In this document: positions 24,199 through 32,309 of the stretch, piece after piece
Layout: each line of letters begins with the position of its first letter
How positions within the stretch are numbered: the stretch's first letter is position 1
DNA from: Streptomyces sp. NBC_01485
GTDB taxonomy: Bacteria; Actinomycetota; Actinomycetes; Streptomycetales; Streptomycetaceae
Assembly: GCF_036227125.1 (NCBI RefSeq)
Contig: NZ_CP109435.1
Location: forward strand, 3,038,001 to 3,102,000
DNA length: 64,000 bases
Direction of reading: 5' to 3'
Translations under genes and position numbers: made by a program
Notes under the pieces: generated by a model
The model's database searches: none
What the model saw: only the letters and a program-made list of their open reading frames with translations
What the model was told of the DNA's origin: nothing

Positions 24199-25197
24199 AT
24201 GTCGTCGTCGCAGCAGACCACGACCAACGCCGAACACCGCCTGCTCCCCTCGCCCGCAGGCCGTGTCCACGTGGTGGAACAGGGCGAGGGCCCGCTGGTC
24301 CTGCTCGTGCACGGCTTCCCGGAGTCCTGGTACTCCTGGCGCCACCAGCTCCCGGCCCTGGCCGCGGCCGGCTACCGCACGGTCGCCATCGACGTACGCG
24401 GCTACGGCCGCTCCTCGAAACCCCGCGCCACGGACGCGTACCGCATGCTGGAACTGGTCGAGGACAACGTCGCCGTCGTGCACGCGCTGGGCGAACGTTC
24501 CGCGGCGATCATCGGCCACGACTGGGGCGCGACGATCGCGTCCCACTCCGCCCTCCTCAAGCCGGACACCTTCCACGCGGTGGCCCTGCTGAGCGTCCCC
24601 TACACACCCCCCGGCGGCCCGCTCCCAAGCGAGCTGTTCGCGCAGATGACCGGGGCTGACGGCGAGGAGGAGTTCTACGTCTCCTACTTCCAGGAGCCGG
24701 GCCGGGCCGAAGCCGAGATCGAACCGGACGTACGAGGCTGGCTCGCGGGCTTCTACGCCGCCCTGTCCGCCGACACGATGCCGCCCCCGGACGCCCCCAG
24801 CCCCCACTTCGTCCCCCGCCCCGGAACCATGCGAGACCGTTTCCCCACAGACGTACTCCCCGCTTGGCTCAGCGAGCAGGACCTCGACGTCTACGCGGGC
24901 GAATTCGAGCGAACGGGCATGACGGGCCCCCTCAACCGCTACCGAAACATGGACCGAGACTGGAAGGACCTGACGCCCCACCACGGCGCCCCGCTCACCC
25001 AGCCGTCCCTGTTCATCGGCGGCACCCTGGACGCCTCCACCACCTGGCTCGCCGCCGCGATCGAGGCATTCCCCACCACCCTCCCGGGCCTACGCTCCGC
25101 ACACCTCCTCGAAGCCTGCGGCCACTGGCTCCAACAGGAACACCCCACCCAGACCAACCACCTCCTGATCAACTGGCTGAACTCCCTCCCAACCTGA
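24199..25197 (+). CDS. Alpha/beta hydrolase, epoxide-hydrolase type
   Basis: A 332-residue soluble alpha/beta-hydrolase. The oxyanion-hole motif HGFPE (39-43) is followed by the nucleophile elbow GHDWGA with Asp108, which indicates an epoxide hydrolase or dehalogenase mechanism rather than a serine esterase. The charge relay is completed by Asp in GTLDASTTW and His in ACGHWLQQEHP. The cap domain contains conserved Tyr residues (FYVSYFQEP and LNRYRN) that would protonate the epoxide. The GGAGG site before the ATG is good. The natural substrate is unknown; epoxide hydrolase is the better call because of the cap tyrosines. Confidence 0.88.
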   Translation: MSSSQQTTTNAEHRLLPSPAGRVHVVEQGEGPLVLLVHGFPESWYSWRHQLPALAAAGYRTVAIDVRGYGRSSKPRATDAYRMLELVEDNVAVVHALGERSAAIIGHDWGATIASHSALLKPDTFHAVALLSVPYTPPGGPLPSELFAQMTGADGEEEFYVSYFQEPGRAEAEIEPDVRGWLAGFYAALSADTMPPPDAPSPHFVPRPGTMRDRFPTDVLPAWLSEQDLDVYAGEFERTGMTGPLNRYRNMDRDWKDLTPHHGAPLTQPSLFIGGTLDASTTWLAAAIEAFPTTLPGLRSAHLLEACGHWLQQEHPTQTNHLLINWLNSLPT

Positions 25198-25240
25198 ACC
25201 CTCCCCAACCGCCAGGACTACCAGGAGCATCAGGACCGCC

Positions 25241-25280
25241 AAAAGGGGCGGCATCCCATACCCGGGATACCGCCCCCTTC
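25241..25280. terminator. Bidirectional terminator
   Basis: AAGGGGCGG-C-ATCCC (25243-25257) pairs with GGGAT-A-CCGCCCCCTT (25264-25279), leaving a short loop. It lies between the convergent ends of the hydrolase gene (25197) and the ABC permease gene (25296), so it should serve both. Confidence 0.75.
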
Positions 25281-25295
25281 CTGAAACCCCGACCG

Positions 25296-27587
25296 TCAAT
25301 CCCGCCGAATCAACTCCGGGTCGATGCGCCGCCCGATCAGCGGCAGGGATCCGAAGGCGGCGACCGCCACGACCCCAAGAGCGCAGGCCAACAGCAACGG
25401 CACGCCGGCTCCGTCCCAGAAGACCTCACCGCCGCCGGTGACGAGATAGCTGGATTCGGCCGCCTTCCCGGCAACGATCGCCAACACCAGGCCTACCGCC
25501 AGCGGCAGGACAACCTGCACCACCTGCACAGCCCGCAACGTACGAGGCCGCGCGCCGAGCAGAGAAAGAGCGGTCACCTGCGGTCGGCGTTCGACCGCGC
25601 GGTCGGTGGCAGCCACAAGGTAAGCGGCTACGCCGATGACGAGGCCGAGGACCATGCCCATGGCGAGGATCGTCTTGACGACGGTGATCTGCTGGAGGGC
25701 GGTGACCACCACGCCGGGCGTATCCACGTCGGCGGTCGGATCGACTCCGCCGAGGTCGTCGAGAACGCCCCGGACGGTATCGGGCGCTGAGTTGCTGACC
25801 AGGGTGAGGCTGGCGTCCTCAGGCCGGAAGCCGACAGGCAGGAGAGACGGCGGGATCACGACGTCGCCACTGCTCAACGCCGAGAGTCCTGGTTCGGCCC
25901 GGAAGATCACCTCTTGCTTCGGCACTCGAACCGTCATCACACGCCGTTCGCCCCTGTCATTCCCGAGGTGGAAGGGGAAGCTTGCACCGGGCTTGCTGTC
26001 CTCGTCGTAGGACTCCCGAGGGTTGACGGCCCGAAGAGGCCGCCCATCCGTGCATCGCCCGATTTCAGGCACCATCCCCCGAAGTTGACTGCACGTGGCG
26101 ATCACGGCGCGGATCACCGGTGGAAACTCGCCTTGCCCGTCCTTCCACGAGCTCGCCTCCATGCCATACCCACGGACACCCGGCACCGCCTCGAACGCCC
26201 GCTGCCGATCTTGGGTGACGCCGTCAAGAGACAGCGTGTACAACTGCACAGGTGACGTGTTCTTGGAGACCTGGTCCAGCTCGATGAGCACTCCTTGCGC
26301 GAGCGACGCCGCGTAGACGAGCAGCACCAGACCCGTCGCGACGCGCAGGGCCCCGCCTGGTTCCATCTCGTTACGCCTCATCGCCAGGCCGAGAGACAGC
26401 GAACTGGTGCGTGCCGCCCTCCGGGACAGGCTCCGCGAGAGGATCGGGAGAGACAGTACGAGCCCGACGCCCACCAGCACGACGGCGAGCGGCATCAGGA
26501 TCGACGAGATCGAGGTGTCCCGGGGCACGTGCCCCGTCGCACCGGCCACGCAGTACCCGGCGACGATGCCCAGTCCTGGCAGGAGCGGCAGCAGCCCCCA
26601 CTTCGCGGGCGGTTTCTCAACCGCACTGCGCCTCACAGCCAAGGGGTTGGCGGCAGCCTTCCTGGCTCCCACCGCCCCTGCGAACCAGGCGAGCGCCGGA
26701 CAGCCGATCAGGCAGATGAGGGTGTCGGACAAAGACAGCGATCCGTCAGACGGATACCACCGGAACCCGGGAAGACCGACACGGGAGATGAGTTGGTTGG
26801 CCACCGCGTAGACGCCCAGGCCGAGCACCGCTCCGAGCAGCGCCGCAGCAACCGTCTCGGCCGCGTTGACACGCTGAACACCCTTCTTGCTCAATCCGAC
26901 CAGCCGAAGTGCGGCGAGCCGTCGGGCCCGCGCCGCGGCCGACAGCCGCGCGCACACCGACAGATAGACGGCCAGCGGAAGCAGGACGACACCAGACAGC
27001 GTGAACCGCACGATTTCCAGTGTCGAGGGCTCCACCGTTTCGTGGTTCGTATAGGGCCACCCGTAGGACGTGACGGGATCACCGCCCTTCAACTGGTCCC
27101 GGGCGACGCCGATGTACGCGTACAGCTCATCGGGGTGAGCCAGCCCCTGAGGGCCGATGAGTCCCCTTTCCCGCCCCGGCACGAGCTGGGCCAGACCTGG
27201 CTCCTTCTTGAGCTCTTCATGCAGCCGCGGCGACACGAACATCTCGCCGGGAGCGGGCAGTTCACTCAGACCTGGTGGAGGGTCGATCGCGAAGGAGCCT
27301 GGCGAGTGGAAGACGCGGGTCATGGGGCGGGACCCGTACGGGTCCGTCAGACTGAGCTCGTGGGGTGCTCTATCAGCGCCGATACAGAGTTGGCGATCGC
27401 CGATGGAGCATTCGCCCTCACGCGCCGCCTTACGTCCGTCCTGCGCTGCCAGGATCCCGGGAATCGCGAGGACCATGGCCAGGCAGCAGACACCGACGGC
27501 GCTGCCTCCGGCCATGAGGAAGAAACGCACACGGTTGCCACGTCCACTGCCCAGCAACAGCCGCAGGCCCAGCAGGAGTTCCGTCAC
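25296..27587 (-). CDS. ABC transporter permease, FtsX-like (MacB/bacteriocin-exporter type)
   Basis: A 763-residue membrane protein with two FtsX-like permease modules. A first helix (about 22-50) is followed by a roughly 145-residue extracytoplasmic region. The first helical block lies at about 195-400. A second extracytoplasmic domain follows at about 425-640, and a final three-helix block at about 640-750. The arrangement fits MacB- or lipoprotein-release-type mechanotransmission rather than classical transport. The gene starts inside the end of the ATPase gene (4-nt overlap). With the upstream secreted-protein gene it forms a three-gene cassette. The substrate is not known; a peptide or the secreted neighbour is the natural guess. 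Confidence 0.87.
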   Translation of the reverse strand: MTELLLGLRLLLGSGRGNRVRFFLMAGGSAVGVCCLAMVLAIPGILAAQDGRKAAREGECSIGDRQLCIGADRAPHELSLTDPYGSRPMTRVFHSPGSFAIDPPPGLSELPAPGEMFVSPRLHEELKKEPGLAQLVPGRERGLIGPQGLAHPDELYAYIGVARDQLKGGDPVTSYGWPYTNHETVEPSTLEIVRFTLSGVVLLPLAVYLSVCARLSAAARARRLAALRLVGLSKKGVQRVNAAETVAAALLGAVLGLGVYAVANQLISRVGLPGFRWYPSDGSLSLSDTLICLIGCPALAWFAGAVGARKAAANPLAVRRSAVEKPPAKWGLLPLLPGLGIVAGYCVAGATGHVPRDTSISSILMPLAVVLVGVGLVLSLPILSRSLSRRAARTSSLSLGLAMRRNEMEPGGALRVATGLVLLVYAASLAQGVLIELDQVSKNTSPVQLYTLSLDGVTQDRQRAFEAVPGVRGYGMEASSWKDGQGEFPPVIRAVIATCSQLRGMVPEIGRCTDGRPLRAVNPRESYDEDSKPGASFPFHLGNDRGERRVMTVRVPKQEVIFRAEPGLSALSSGDVVIPPSLLPVGFRPEDASLTLVSNSAPDTVRGVLDDLGGVDPTADVDTPGVVVTALQQITVVKTILAMGMVLGLVIGVAAYLVAATDRAVERRPQVTALSLLGARPRTLRAVQVVQVVLPLAVGLVLAIVAGKAAESSYLVTGGGEVFWDGAGVPLLLACALGVVAVAAFGSLPLIGRRIDPELIRRD

Positions 27588-28252
27588 GTCGTCTCCCGCG
27601 CCACGGCCGAGAGGACGCCGTCGCGCATCGCGAACTGGCTGTCGGCGCGGGAGGCCACCTGAGCATCGTGCGTGACGAGCACCACGGCCGTCCCCTGGGA
27701 ACGCGCAAGGGTCAGGAACTCCTCCAGCACAGCGGTGGCGTTGGCGCTGTCCAGCGATCCCGTCGGCTCATCAGCGAACACCACGGCCGGCCGATGCACC
27801 AACGCCCGTGCGACCGCGACGCGTTGACTCTGCCCTCCGGACACCTGCGAGGGCCGACGCTGTCGCAGGTCGGCGAGACCCAGGCGGCCGAGAACCTCCC
27901 CTGCGGCGGTCAGCGCCTCGGCCTTGCGCTGCCCGGCCAGACGCAACGGCAGGGCGGTGTTCTCCTCCACGGTCAACTCCGGGAGCAGTTCGCCGTACTG
28001 GAAAACGAAGCCGAAGCGCTCACGGCGCAGTGCGCTGAGTTCCTCATCGTCGAGTTCGCCGAGGACGCGTCCCTCGAATCGGACTTCACCGCGCGCCACG
28101 GGCAGGACCCCGGCAAGGCAATACAGCAACGAGGACTTGCCGGAACCGCTCTGCCCGGTGATCGCCGCGACTTCACCCCGGCGCAGGCTGATGTCGGCGT
28201 TCCTGACGGCGGGCGTCTCGCCGTAGAAGAGGTCGACACCCGTGGCGGACAA
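27584..28252 (-). CDS. ABC transporter ATP-binding protein (MacB/LolD type)
   Basis: A 222-residue ATPase. Walker A is GQSGSGKSS (about 33-41), the signature is SQVSGGQSQRVAVARAL, Walker B VVFADEPTGSLDS and the switch His LVTHD. The ADEPTGSLD sequence is typical of the LolD/MacB subfamily, which matches the FtsX-like partner. The start is unclear. The first usual start codon is TTG at 28252 with only a weak site; the good GGGGAAG site further upstream is followed by no ATG, GTG or TTG in frame, only ATC codons. A few extra N-terminal residues are therefore possible. Confidence 0.9.
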   Translation of the reverse strand: MSATGVDLFYGETPAVRNADISLRRGEVAAITGQSGSGKSSLLYCLAGVLPVARGEVRFEGRVLGELDDEELSALRRERFGFVFQYGELLPELTVEENTALPLRLAGQRKAEALTAAGEVLGRLGLADLRQRRPSQVSGGQSQRVAVARALVHRPAVVFADEPTGSLDSANATAVLEEFLTLARSQGTAVVLVTHDAQVASRADSQFAMRDGVLSAVARETT

Positions 28253-28336
28253 GACTTCTGACGTGTTGATGATGCTTCCCCTATGACGAGAGGGAGCCCA
28301 GACGCGGACATCTGGGCTGTGGAGTGCAGAAGGCTT

Positions 28337-28756
28337 CTAGCGACCGCTCGGGTAGCTCTTTGTGCGCGAGCAGTTGTCCGGGTGCAGACTGCCGCGGTTT
28401 CGGCATGCCTTGATATCGGCATGGCTGGTGTAGCGCTGGGCGCCATCCCAGTTCGAGTGGTGCAGGGAGACGGTCTTCCCCTGCTTGCCGTTGTAGCGCA
28501 CCCAATCGTGCCCCTCGACACGTACCAGCATGTAGACGTTGTGGCCGTCTTCCGGGTCAGCGTCCTTCAGTTGGCCTTTCCACTCGAAGGCACCGTGGTT
28601 CTGGCCTGCGGGATTGAAGCGGTACTCGCCCTCCAGAAAGTCGACGCCAGACGAGTGCAGCTCCGGCATACCGTGCCAGCCCGCCGTACCAACTGCCGTA
28701 CCCGCACCCACGAGAAACGCCCCCGTTGCCAGCACTCCGACCAATAGCTTCCGCAT
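28337..28756 (-). CDS. Small secreted protein linked to an ABC exporter
   Basis: A 139-residue protein with a clear signal peptide (MRKLLVGVLATGAFLVGAGTAVG, cleavage near residue 25). The mature part is about 112 residues. It is rich in Trp, His, Arg and Gly and has two cysteines near the end (KACRNRGS and DNCSRT) that could form a disulfide. I recognise no family. The ATG at 28756 has a GAGAGG site. It sits 84 nt upstream of an ABC ATPase and FtsX permease on the same strand. That order resembles secreted bacteriocin plus immunity transporter cassettes such as lactococcin 972, but the sequence does not show that family, so this is inference. Confidence 0.75.
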   Translation of the reverse strand: MRKLLVGVLATGAFLVGAGTAVGTAGWHGMPELHSSGVDFLEGEYRFNPAGQNHGAFEWKGQLKDADPEDGHNVYMLVRVEGHDWVRYNGKQGKTVSLHHSNWDGAQRYTSHADIKACRNRGSLHPDNCSRTKSYPSGR

Positions 28757-28911
28757 AGCGCACCTCTCTGACGGCCAGGCAGCCCCTTCGGCCACCACAG
28801 GCAACAGAAAGTAGTCGATCGATCACGTGCTGAAACCTTCAGTCATCCACCCACCATCACATCAGGTGATCGAAATCCAGACACCGCCGCACAGGCCATC
28901 GACCAGCACAA

Positions 28912-29000
28912 GAGGACGGCACCCCCGCACAGGGCGCCGTCCTCCATGGTGCTCCGGAGCCGCCGCCGATCGGTGAGGGTCGGGGACCGGTGGCGGCTCC
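28912..29000 (-). terminator. Two hairpins downstream of ppdK
   Basis: GAGGACGGC (28912-28920) pairs with GCCGTCCTC (28936-28944). GGAGCCGCCGCC (28956-28967) pairs with GGTGGCGGCTCC (28989-29000) with one G-U. Both lie within 150 nt after the leftward ppdK stop at 29061 and probably end its transcript. The rest of the gene-free stretch 28757-29060 shows nothing further beyond the upstream region of the secreted-protein gene. Confidence 0.65.
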
Positions 29001-29060
29001 GGGGTTCAGTGGCCCGTCATGGGCCAGTGGCCCCTCGTACGCTCGAAAGCGGGAGCGGGC

Positions 29061-31790
29061 TCAGCGATGGTCGCTGCCCGCCGACTGCGTGGCCGCCCGC
29101 CCCGCCTCCAGTCGGGCCACCGGGATGCGGAACGGGGAGCAGGAGACGTAGTCGAGGCCGACCTCGTGGAAGAAGTGGACCGACTCCGGGTCGCCGCCGT
29201 GTTCGCCGCAGACGCCGAGTTTGAGGTCGGGGCGGGTTCGGCGGCCCGCCTCGGCCGCGGACTTGACCAGGGAGCCGACGCCGTCGCGGTCGATGGTCTC
29301 GAACGGGGAGACGCCGAAGATGCCCTTCTCCAGGTAGGCCGTGAAGAAGCTGGCCTCGACGTCGTCGCGGCTGAAGCCCCACACCGTCTGGGTCAGGTCG
29401 TTCGTGCCGAAGGAGAAGAACTCCGCGGCCTCCGCGATCTGGCCCGCGGTGAGGGCCGCGCGCGGGAGTTCGATCATCGTGCCGATCGCCAGTTTCAGTT
29501 CGACGCCCGTCGCCGCCTCGACCTCCGCGACGACCTGGTCGGCCTCCTCGCGGACGATCTCCAGCTCCTGCACGGTGCCGACCAGCGGGATCATGATCTC
29601 GGCGCGCGGGTCGCCCTTGGCGTTCTTGCGTTCCGCCGCCGCCTCGGCGATGGCGCGGACCTGCATCGTGAACAGGCCCGGGATGACGAGGCCGAGCCGT
29701 ACGCCGCGCAGGCCCAGCATCGGGTTCTGCTCGTGCAGGCGGTGGACCGCCTGAAGCAGGCGCAGGTCGTTCTCGTGGGACTCCTGGCGGGACTCCGCGA
29801 GCGCCACCCGCACCGACAGCTCGGTGATGTCGGGCAGGAACTCGTGCAGCGGCGGGTCCAGGAGGCGGACCGTCACCGGGAGGCCGTCCATCGCCTCGAA
29901 GAGTTCGATGAAGTCCTTCTTCTGGAGCGGCAGGAGCTGCTTCAGCGACTCCTCGCGCTCCGTCTCCGTGTCCGCCAGGATCAGGCGCTCCACCAGCTCG
30001 CGCCGGTCGCCGAGGAACATGTGCTCGGTACGGCACAGGCCGATGCCCTGGGCGCCGAAGCGCCGGGCGCGCAGCGCGTCCTCGGCGTTGTCGGCGTTCG
30101 CGCGCACCCGCAGCCGCCGCTTGCGGTCCGCGAAGGCCATGATGCGGTGGACGGCCTCCACCAGTTCGTCGGCGTCGTCCGCACCCGCGTGCATCCGGCC
30201 TTCGAAGTACTCCACCACGGGGGACGGCACGACCGGGACCTCGCCCAGGTAGACCTTTCCGGACGAGCCGTCGATGGAGATGACGTCGCCCTCCTCCACC
30301 ACGTGGCCGCCCGGGACCGTCATCCGGCGGCGCTTGGTGTCGACCTCCAGCTCCTCCGCGCCGCAGACGCAGGTCTTGCCCATGCCGCGCGCGACCACGG
30401 CCGCGTGGGAGGTCTTGCCGCCGCGCGAGGTGAGGATGCCCTCGGCCGCGATCATGCCGTCGAGGTCGTCGGGGTTGGTCTCGCGGCGGACCAGGATGAC
30501 CTTCTCGCCCGAGCGCGACCACTTCACGGCCGTGTACGAGTCGAACACCGCCTTGCCCACCGCCGCGCCCGGCGAGGCCGCGATGCCCCGGCCGACCTTC
30601 TCCACCTTCGCCTGCTCGTCGAAGCGAGGGAACATCAGCTGGGCGAGCTGGGCGCCGGTGACGCGCTGCAGCGCCTCCGTCTCGTCGATCAGGCCCTGGT
30701 CGACGAGTTGGGTGGCGATCCGGAAGGCCGCGCCCGCCGTGCGCTTGCCCACGCGCGTCTGGAGCATCCACAACTGGCCGCGCTCGATGGTGAACTCGAT
30801 GTCGCAGAGGTCCTTGTAGTGGTTCTCCAGCGTCTCCATGATGCCGAGCAACTGGTCGTACGACTTCTTGTCGATCTGTTCCAGTTCGGCGAGCGGGACG
30901 GTGTTGCGGATGCCGGCGACGACGTCCTCGCCCTGGGCGTTCTGGAGGTAGTCGCCGTAGACGCCCTGGTGGCCGGAGGCGGGGTCACGGGTGAAGGCCA
31001 CGCCCGTACCGGAGTCCGGGCCCAGGTTGCCGAAGACCATCGAGCAGACGTTGACGGCCGTGCCCAGGTCGCCCGGGATGCGCTCCTGGCGGCGGTAGAG
31101 CTTGGCGCGGTCGGTGTTCCAGGACTCGAAGACGGCCTTGACGGCGAGGTCCATCTGCTCGCGCGGGTCCTGCGGGAAGTCGCGGCCGGCCTCGGTCTTG
31201 ACGATCTTCTTGAAGCGGGTGACCAGCTTCTTCAGGTCCGCCGCCTCCAGCTCGGTGTCGACGTGGACCTTCTTCGCCGTCTTCGCCGATTCGAGGGCGT
31301 CCTCGAAGAGTTCGCCGCCGACGCCCAGGACCGTCTTGCCGAACATCTGGATCAGCCGGCGGTAGGAGTCCCACGCGAAGCGGTCGTCGCCGGACTGCCT
31401 GGCCAGGCCCTGGACCGACTTGTCCGACAGCCCGATGTTCAGGACCGTGTCCATCATGCCCGGCATCGAGAACTTCGCGCCCGAGCGGACGGAGACCAGG
31501 AGCGGGTCGTCCGACTGGCCGAGCTTCTTGCCCATCCGCTGTTCGAGGGCGTCGAGGTGCGCACTCACCTCGTCACGCAGTGCCGCCGGCTCCTCGCCGC
31601 TGTCGAGGTAGACCTTGCAGGCCTCGGTGGTGATCGTGAAACCGGGAGGGACGGGAAGGCCCAGGTTGGTCATCTCGGCGAGGTTCGCACCCTTGCCGCC
31701 GAGGAGGTCCTTGAGGTCCTTGTTGCCCTCGGTGAAGTCGTAAACGAACTTCACCACGTGGGAATCCTGGGGATCTTTGTTTTCCGACAC
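29061..31790 (-). CDS. ppdK: Pyruvate, phosphate dikinase
   Basis: A 909-residue cytoplasmic enzyme converting pyruvate, ATP and phosphate to PEP, AMP and PPi. The N-terminal ATP-grasp domain starts KFVYDFTEGNKDLKDLLGGKGANLAEM. The central swivelling domain holds the phospho-histidine in GGKTSHAAVVARG (His462). The C-terminal TIM barrel has FSFGTNDLTQ and the catalytic Cys861 in VCGEHGGD. The length is normal for the family. The GTG at 31790 (SENKDPQDSHVVKF) with a GAGGAG upstream is preferred; the longer frame to 31922 would add an unconserved 44 residues. It supports gluconeogenic PEP supply. A 519-nt gene-free region lies upstream. Confidence 0.95.
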   Translation of the reverse strand: MSENKDPQDSHVVKFVYDFTEGNKDLKDLLGGKGANLAEMTNLGLPVPPGFTITTEACKVYLDSGEEPAALRDEVSAHLDALEQRMGKKLGQSDDPLLVSVRSGAKFSMPGMMDTVLNIGLSDKSVQGLARQSGDDRFAWDSYRRLIQMFGKTVLGVGGELFEDALESAKTAKKVHVDTELEAADLKKLVTRFKKIVKTEAGRDFPQDPREQMDLAVKAVFESWNTDRAKLYRRQERIPGDLGTAVNVCSMVFGNLGPDSGTGVAFTRDPASGHQGVYGDYLQNAQGEDVVAGIRNTVPLAELEQIDKKSYDQLLGIMETLENHYKDLCDIEFTIERGQLWMLQTRVGKRTAGAAFRIATQLVDQGLIDETEALQRVTGAQLAQLMFPRFDEQAKVEKVGRGIAASPGAAVGKAVFDSYTAVKWSRSGEKVILVRRETNPDDLDGMIAAEGILTSRGGKTSHAAVVARGMGKTCVCGAEELEVDTKRRRMTVPGGHVVEEGDVISIDGSSGKVYLGEVPVVPSPVVEYFEGRMHAGADDADELVEAVHRIMAFADRKRRLRVRANADNAEDALRARRFGAQGIGLCRTEHMFLGDRRELVERLILADTETEREESLKQLLPLQKKDFIELFEAMDGLPVTVRLLDPPLHEFLPDITELSVRVALAESRQESHENDLRLLQAVHRLHEQNPMLGLRGVRLGLVIPGLFTMQVRAIAEAAAERKNAKGDPRAEIMIPLVGTVQELEIVREEADQVVAEVEAATGVELKLAIGTMIELPRAALTAGQIAEAAEFFSFGTNDLTQTVWGFSRDDVEASFFTAYLEKGIFGVSPFETIDRDGVGSLVKSAAEAGRRTRPDLKLGVCGEHGGDPESVHFFHEVGLDYVSCSPFRIPVARLEAGRAATQSAGSDHR

Positions 31791-32043
31791 GGGTCTCGAC
31801 TCCTCGAGGACGCGGTGGCTGCCCTGACGGCCAGGAACATACCCAGATCGAAGGCTCCTGGGTACGTCCACTTGCGCGTCATGTGCCTGTAACCAGCAGT
31901 CCGCCAGCGGATTGAAAGTCAAGGCTTGGCAAGTCCAGGGCAGCGGATGTTTTCACTTCTTGAACGCGAGCACCCCTCTCTCCGCCCCACCATCGCTCAC
32001 ATGAGCATAGAGTGCCACGTTTGATTTCGATCGATGAACGATC

Positions 32044-32070
32044 AAGGGGTGGCACCCAGTGCCACCCCTT
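32044..32070 (-). terminator. Perfect 12-bp hairpin between the ROK gene and ppdK
   Basis: AAGGGGTGGCAC (32044-32055) and GTGCCACCCCTT (32059-32070) are perfect complements around a 3-nt loop. On the minus strand the hairpin ends in CCTTGATCGTT. It lies 240 nt after the ROK stop and 254 nt before the ppdK start, so it may be a terminator for ROK read-through or a cis element for ppdK. Confidence 0.6.
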
Positions 32071-32193
32071 GGAGAAGTGCAATCGATCGCAGGTGCGCTC
32101 ATCTGAGCATTACCCCCCTCAAGGGTGGCGAGAATCACGCCGCCGCACGGCCCCGGATTTCACCATGCGGACGCCGTCCCGGACAGGAAAGCC

Positions 32194-32272
32194 GAGGGAA
32201 ACACCCTCGTCACGCAGAGGGAGACACCCTCATCACACGCAGGGAGGCACCCTCGTCACCCGGAGGGAGACC
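32194..32272 (+). repeat. Degenerate 23-25-bp direct repeats with internal dyads
   Basis: Three to four copies of GAGGGAnACACCCTC-type units follow each other: GAGGGAAACACCCTC, GAGGGAGACACCCTC, GGGAGGCACCC and a partial one, joined by CGTCAC-like spacers. Each unit has an imperfect dyad GAGGG/CCCTC. A shorter repeat, GCGTCCCTC, follows at about 32284-32311 and enters the ROK 3' end. They look like an array of protein-binding or hairpin units immediately downstream of the ROK gene. Confidence 0.65.
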
Positions 32273-32309
32273 CGCCACAACAAGCGTCCCTCGTCACAAC
32301 GAGCGTCCC

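Larger units (their letters stand above)
31791..32309. other. Gene-free region upstream of ppdK
   Basis: No convincing gene is seen in these 519 nt. They hold the ppdK promoter region, a strong hairpin at 32044-32070 and a family of GAGGG/CCCTC repeats at 32194-32272. GTGCCAC also occurs near 32012 and pairs with GTGGCAC inside the hairpin, so alternative structures are possible. Several short frames exist but lack codon bias. Confidence 0.6.

Noticed and set aside
29019..31892. 957-codon open frame antisense to ppdK
   Set aside because: Mirror frame of a high-GC3 gene. The sequence is low-complexity Arg/Leu/Val/Asp without domain signs.
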